Source: an uncultured Prevotella sp. (GTDB lineage Bacteria; Bacteroidota; Bacteroidia; Bacteroidales; Bacteroidaceae). From it: a stretch of DNA of 17,312 bases. How positions within the stretch are numbered: position 1 is the stretch's first letter; every line of letters begins with the position of its first letter. A program made the position numbers and the translations under genes. Location of the stretch: the NCBI GenBank assembly GCA_905202125.1, contig CAJKQX010000054.1:1-17312 (forward strand). The letters are read 5' to 3'. Shown here one piece after another: positions 13,600 to 17,312 of the stretch. The notes below the pieces were generated by a model. It saw nothing but the letters and a program-made list of their open reading frames with translations, did not search any database and had not been told where the DNA came from.

Positions 13600-14868
13600 G
13601 TGGAAATAGATCTACCTCTTTTACTTGGCATCGCCATAACGATGGTGATGTCCGCATTTTTCTCCGGTATGGAGATAGCATTCGTCTCAAGCAACAGAAT
13701 GTTGGCAGAGATGGATAAGGACAAGAACGGACTTGTTCAAAAAATTCTCTCCGTATTCTATCACCACCCCAACGGATTTGTCAGCACAATGCTCGTTGGC
13801 AACAACATTGTGCTTGTACTATATGGTATTCTTATTGCCAGTTTCTTCGACAATACCCTGTTCAGTGGTATGGATGTGGGATTCACAGTGCCCGCCGACA
13901 CGATATTGTCCACGCTGATAATACTTTTCACAGGAGAGTTTCTGCCCAAAACGCTATTCAAGAACAATGCCAACCGACTACTCGGTATGTTCTCGGTGCC
14001 GGCATATCTGTTTTATATAATCCTTTGGCCCATAAGCCGCTTTTCCACATTTGCGTCCAAGAAACTACTTCGTCTGGTCGGTATCAAGATGGAGAAGGAA
14101 AATGACGATGAGGGCTTTTCAAAGGTTGATCTCGACTATCTCGTGCATACCAGCATCGAAGGAGCCAAGAACGAAGATGATATAGAGGACGAGGTGAAGA
14201 TATTCCAGAACGCTTTGGAATTCTCTGACGTGAAAGTACGCGATTGCATGGTGCCACGTACAGAGATCAACGCCGTCGATATCAATGAGGCGGGACGTGA
14301 CGAACTGTTGCAGAAATTTATCGAGAGCGGCAATTCCAAGATCATCGTTTACAATGAAGACATCGATCATATCGTGGGCTACATTCACAGTTCCGAGATG
14401 TTTCACAATCCTGACCGTTGGCAAGACTGCGTTTACACCCTGCCGTTCGTACCCGAGACAATGGCGGCCCGCAAACTCATGAAGATATTCCTCCAGCAGA
14501 AAAAGAGTCTCGGCGTGGTCATCGATGAGTTCGGAGGCACCAGCGGCATCGTGTCGCTCGAGGATATCGTGGAGGAGATTTTCGGCGATATAGAGGACGA
14601 ACACGACAACTCCAAGTATGTGGCCCGACAACTTGATAGCGGTGAATATCTGCTTTCCGCACGTCTGGAGATAGACAAGGTCAACGAGATGTTTGGCCTC
14701 GGACTGCCCGAAAGCGACGATTACATGACCGTAGGCGGATTCATTCTGAGCGCCTTTCAGAGTTTTCCAAAACTCAACGAGGTGGTCACCATCGATCACT
14801 TTGAATTCCGCATCATCAAGAATACAATGACCAAAATCGAGTTGGTCAAGCTAAAAGTTAATCGCTAA
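13600..14868 (+). CDS. CNNM/CBS/CorC-domain membrane protein (hemolysin family)
   Basis: A 422-aa protein with a GTG start 41 nt after lptC. The N-terminal CNNM (DUF21) membrane domain spans about 1-160, with helices at about 5-30, 60-85, 98-115 and 125-150 and the family signature GEFLPKTL (112-119). A CBS pair follows (about 205-330), beginning VRDCMVPRTEI and ending DEFGGTSGIVSLEDIVEEIFGDIEDE. A CorC_HlyC domain (about 340-422) closes the protein. Members are linked to Mg2+/Co2+ export and tolerance; the 'hemolysin' name is historical. Gliding-motility GldE shares this architecture, but no gliding genes are seen here. All domains look intact. The neighbours suggest an envelope or ion-homeostasis role. 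Confidence 0.88.
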   Translation: MEIDLPLLLGIAITMVMSAFFSGMEIAFVSSNRMLAEMDKDKNGLVQKILSVFYHHPNGFVSTMLVGNNIVLVLYGILIASFFDNTLFSGMDVGFTVPADTILSTLIILFTGEFLPKTLFKNNANRLLGMFSVPAYLFYIILWPISRFSTFASKKLLRLVGIKMEKENDDEGFSKVDLDYLVHTSIEGAKNEDDIEDEVKIFQNALEFSDVKVRDCMVPRTEINAVDINEAGRDELLQKFIESGNSKIIVYNEDIDHIVGYIHSSEMFHNPDRWQDCVYTLPFVPETMAARKLMKIFLQQKKSLGVVIDEFGGTSGIVSLEDIVEEIFGDIEDEHDNSKYVARQLDSGEYLLSARLEIDKVNEMFGLGLPESDDYMTVGGFILSAFQSFPKLNEVVTIDHFEFRIIKNTMTKIELVKLKVNR

Positions 14869-14913
14869 AATCAATTTTTACAGGAAAAATTCCATTATTT
14901 GACGATAATTTAG

Positions 14914-14921
14914 TATTTTTG
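14914..14921 (+). promoter_or_regulatory. -7 box upstream of ppiD
   Basis: TATTTTTG fits TAnnTTTG exactly, 120 nt upstream of the ppiD ATG. A TTTG occurs at 14898-14901, but the spacing is too short for a -33 element. It suggests ppiD has its own promoter in addition to any read-through from the operon. Confidence 0.45.
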
Positions 14922-15041
14922 TGCGCATTTCGCAGACGGATGGTATCTCGATGACGGGTGCTTACCCTGATTGTAATACCATTCTTATCTGTGTTTCTAA
15001 GAATAGAAAATAAAAACAAAATAATAAAACATAAAAAAGTA

Positions 15042-17183
15042 ATGGCAGCATTAGGAAAAATTAGAAGCAAAGGTGTCATACTGGTATCCATAATCGGTTT
15101 TGCCCTTTTTGCATTCATTGCCGAAGAACTGTTCCGTTCTTGTGAATCGTCACGCAACAACGAACGACAGCAGGTAGGCGAAGTATTGGGAGAGAAAATC
15201 AGCGTACAGGATTTTCAGAAACTTGTTGATGAGTACACCGAAGTGATCAAAATGCAACAAGGCAATGACAATCTGACCGAAGAACAGCAGAACCGTGTCA
15301 AGGATATGGTCTGGAATACGTTTGTTCAAAACAAGATTTTGGAAAACGAGACACAGAAGCTCGGTCTCACTGTGACAGACCAGGAACTGCAGAACATACT
15401 GAACGAGGGTACCAACCCGATGCTCATGCAGACTCCTTTCGTCAATCAGCAGACAGGACGTTTCGATGCAAATGCACTCAAAAAATTCCTTGCCGAGTAC
15501 AAGACTCAGAAAAGCACAAACCCGCAGATGGCCGCACAGTATGAGCAGGTATACAAATATTGGACCTTTATCGAGAAGAACATCCGTCAGCAATTGCTCG
15601 CTCAGAAATATCAGAACCTCTTCGTTCAGTGCTTCCTCTCCAACAAGGTAGAGGCCAAGATGGCCTATAAGGACGCCAATGAGGAAAGCCAGATCGAGCT
15701 TGCCATATTTCCATACTCTTCAATAGAGGATACCAAAGTCAAGTACACCGACGCCGAACTCAAGGCCAAATACGAAGAACTCAAACCGCGTTTCAGACAG
15801 AACATCGAAAGCCGCGACATCAAATATATCGATGTGAAGGTATCTGCTTCAAACAAAGACCGTGCAGAACTGCGTAAACAGTTTGATGTTTACGCCAAAG
15901 ATCTGGCAGCAGCATCCGATCCTTCGGAGGTAGTGCGCAAGAGCACATCGCTGATATCTTATCTCGGAGTGCCTGTGACCAAGAACGCTTTCCCTTATGA
16001 TATCTCAAGCAAGATAGACTCTATGGCTGTCGGTTCGACCTCTCAGGTTGTTGAAAACAAGATTGACAATACCCTCAACATCATCAAACTTGTGTCAAAA
16101 CAGCAACTCCCGGACTCTATCCAGTTGCGTGAGATACAGGTGATCGGTGCCAACGAGGCTGAGATTCAGAAACGCGCAGACTCCATCTACACAGCCCTCA
16201 GCGCTGGTGCCGATTTCGAGGTGATAGCCAAGAAATACGGACAGACCGGCCAAAAGACATGGATGACCACAAGTCAGTATCAGAATGCTCCTTCACTCGA
16301 CAAAGACACTAAGGCTTATATCACAAGCCTGAACACGATGTCGGTAAACGAAATCAAGAAATTTGCTTTCGCTCAGGCCAATCTCATCGTTCAGGTGGTG
16401 GATCGCAAGGCTATGGTCAACAAGTATGTTGCAGCCGTGATCAAACGTAACATCGATTTCTCACGCGATACATATTCTGCCGCTTACAACAAGTTCAGTT
16501 CCTTCATCAGCAGCAACAGTTCCTCTGCGAATTTGTTGAAGAATGCCAAAAAGTCGGGCTATGACGTTCTCGACCGCAAGGATGTCACCACAGCCGACCA
16601 CTACGTAGGCAATGTACGTGGTACACGTGATGCTCTCAAATGGATTTTTGAGGCAGAGGATGGCGATGTGTCTCCGTTGTATGAGTGTGGTGACAACGAC
16701 CATCTGATGGTTGTCGTACTGGACAAGACAAACAAAGAGGGATATCGCTCGCTCGACGATGAACAGGTCAAGGAGTATGTCAAGGGTGAATTGCTCAAAG
16801 ACAAGAAGGCTGAGATGCTGTGTGAGAAGGCCGCCGGTATAAAGAGTATTGCCGAAGCTAAGGCTAAAGGTGCCAAAGTGACAACAATCAATCAGATCAC
16901 CTTCAGTTCACCGGTATTCGTATCGGCAGCCGGCGCAAGTGAGCATGTGCTCAGTGGAGCCGTAGCAGCCACAGCCAAAGGCAAATTCTCTTCCAAGCCT
17001 GTTGTGGGCAACGCTGCCGTTTACCTCTTCCAGGTGACAGGCCGCAACAACCGCCCCGGCAAATATGAAGAGAAAGCAGAGTTCCAGAAACTCACCCAGA
17101 AGGCTATGCAGTCTGCCGGCAGTTTCATGAACGAACTTTATCTCAAGGCCGGTGTAGTCGACAATCGTTATCTCTTCTTCTGA
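15042..17183 (+). CDS. ppiD: PpiD/SurA-type membrane-anchored periplasmic chaperone
   Basis: A 713-aa protein from MAALGKIRSKG. A longer in-frame start at 14958 would add 28 residues that look untranslated, so 15042 is preferred. One membrane helix (about 11-28) is followed by a large periplasmic part. Residues about 40-200 are a SurA_N-type chaperone region (VLGEKISVQDFQKLVDEY, then VQNKILENETQKLGLTVTDQEL, and a repeat of helical segments). About 361-455 is a parvulin-like region (REIQVIGANEAEIQKRADSIYTALSAGADFEVIAKKYG). It lacks the GGDLGW and HI hallmarks of active parvulins, so chaperone function without isomerase activity is likely, as reported for E. coli PpiD. A further helix-rich region follows. 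It probably helps newly exported proteins fold after leaving the Sec channel, matching the nearby secA. Confidence 0.85.
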   Translation: MAALGKIRSKGVILVSIIGFALFAFIAEELFRSCESSRNNERQQVGEVLGEKISVQDFQKLVDEYTEVIKMQQGNDNLTEEQQNRVKDMVWNTFVQNKILENETQKLGLTVTDQELQNILNEGTNPMLMQTPFVNQQTGRFDANALKKFLAEYKTQKSTNPQMAAQYEQVYKYWTFIEKNIRQQLLAQKYQNLFVQCFLSNKVEAKMAYKDANEESQIELAIFPYSSIEDTKVKYTDAELKAKYEELKPRFRQNIESRDIKYIDVKVSASNKDRAELRKQFDVYAKDLAAASDPSEVVRKSTSLISYLGVPVTKNAFPYDISSKIDSMAVGSTSQVVENKIDNTLNIIKLVSKQQLPDSIQLREIQVIGANEAEIQKRADSIYTALSAGADFEVIAKKYGQTGQKTWMTTSQYQNAPSLDKDTKAYITSLNTMSVNEIKKFAFAQANLIVQVVDRKAMVNKYVAAVIKRNIDFSRDTYSAAYNKFSSFISSNSSSANLLKNAKKSGYDVLDRKDVTTADHYVGNVRGTRDALKWIFEAEDGDVSPLYECGDNDHLMVVVLDKTNKEGYRSLDDEQVKEYVKGELLKDKKAEMLCEKAAGIKSIAEAKAKGAKVTTINQITFSSPVFVSAAGASEHVLSGAVAATAKGKFSSKPVVGNAAVYLFQVTGRNNRPGKYEEKAEFQKLTQKAMQSAGSFMNELYLKAGVVDNRYLFF

Positions 17184-17218
17184 TTTAGCAAGAACAGAAA
17201 ATATTCCATAATTTCTTC

Positions 17219-17257
17219 AGGGCTGTACCGAACGGATATTTCGGTGCAGCCCTTTTT
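17219..17257 (+). terminator. Rho-independent terminator after ppiD
   Basis: AGGGCTG plus ACCGAA pairs with TTCGGT plus CAGCCCT around a short loop, with one U-G wobble in plus-strand RNA, followed by a run of T residues (17253-17257). It lies 36 nt beyond the ppiD stop and closes the plus-strand operon. Confidence 0.9.
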
Positions 17258-17265
17258 AACCCAAA

Positions 17266-17281
17266 TCGGTCATTAGACCGA
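17266..17281. repeat. Small perfect hairpin near the window end
   Basis: TCGGTC and GACCGA form a 6-bp stem with an ATTA loop. No T run follows on either strand. It may belong to the end of a gene beyond the window; its role is unknown. Confidence 0.4.
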
Positions 17282-17312
17282 CAATGGGCATGAATGATGG
17301 TTATCGTATTGT

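Overview
The window looks like chromosomal DNA from a gut-type member of the Bacteroidales (Bacteroidota). The evidence is Mfa-like fimbrillin lipoproteins with an acidic CSQDD-type start after the lipid-anchor Cys, a long Bacteroidota-type SecA, an Lnb-type lipoprotein N-acyltransferase, and -7 promoter boxes of the TAnnTTTG form instead of sigma70 elements. The first 54 bases are homopolymer runs and are probably a contig end or assembly artefact. No genus is claimed.

Region 1 (about 212-4199, minus strand) is a four-gene surface-lipoprotein unit read leftward: a 626-aa fimbrillin-family lipoprotein, a 63-aa peptide of unknown function, a 500-aa fimbrillin-family paralogue and a 74-aa acidic lipoprotein, ending in a hairpin. 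The two large proteins have closely related N-terminal halves but different C-terminal domains. In the shorter one the base composition drops from about 55% to about 35% GC at the domain border.

Region 2 (4200-5216) has no convincing gene. It holds a 32-nt imperfect inverted repeat pair (4353-4384 and 4559-4590, 30/32 identical, 26 contiguous) around 174 bp that contain a good Bacteroidota promoter. The promoter now points away from the fimbrillin operon and into a hairpin with a T7 tail. I propose a phase-variable invertible promoter, drawn here in the OFF state. Further right are a 23-nt tandem duplication, a 16-bp palindrome, an array of degenerate palindromic units with a period near 22 nt, and the secA terminator.

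Region 3 (5151-11458, minus strand) is read as lnb, then a PafA-like protein, then secA. Lnb and the PafA-like gene overlap by 4 nt. The PafA-like protein keeps the fold signatures of alkaline-phosphatase-superfamily phosphatases, but its nucleophile, substrate-binding residues and all but one of the metal ligands I could place are replaced, so it is probably a pseudoenzyme.

Region 4 (11488-17257, plus strand) diverges from lnb: an outer-membrane beta-barrel protein, LptC, a CNNM/CBS/CorC membrane protein and a PpiD/SurA-type periplasmic chaperone, closed by a strong terminator. Regions 3 and 4 together form an envelope-biogenesis neighbourhood covering Sec export, lipoprotein N-acylation, LPS transport and periplasmic folding. 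Region 1 encodes surface lipoproteins that would be clients of that machinery.
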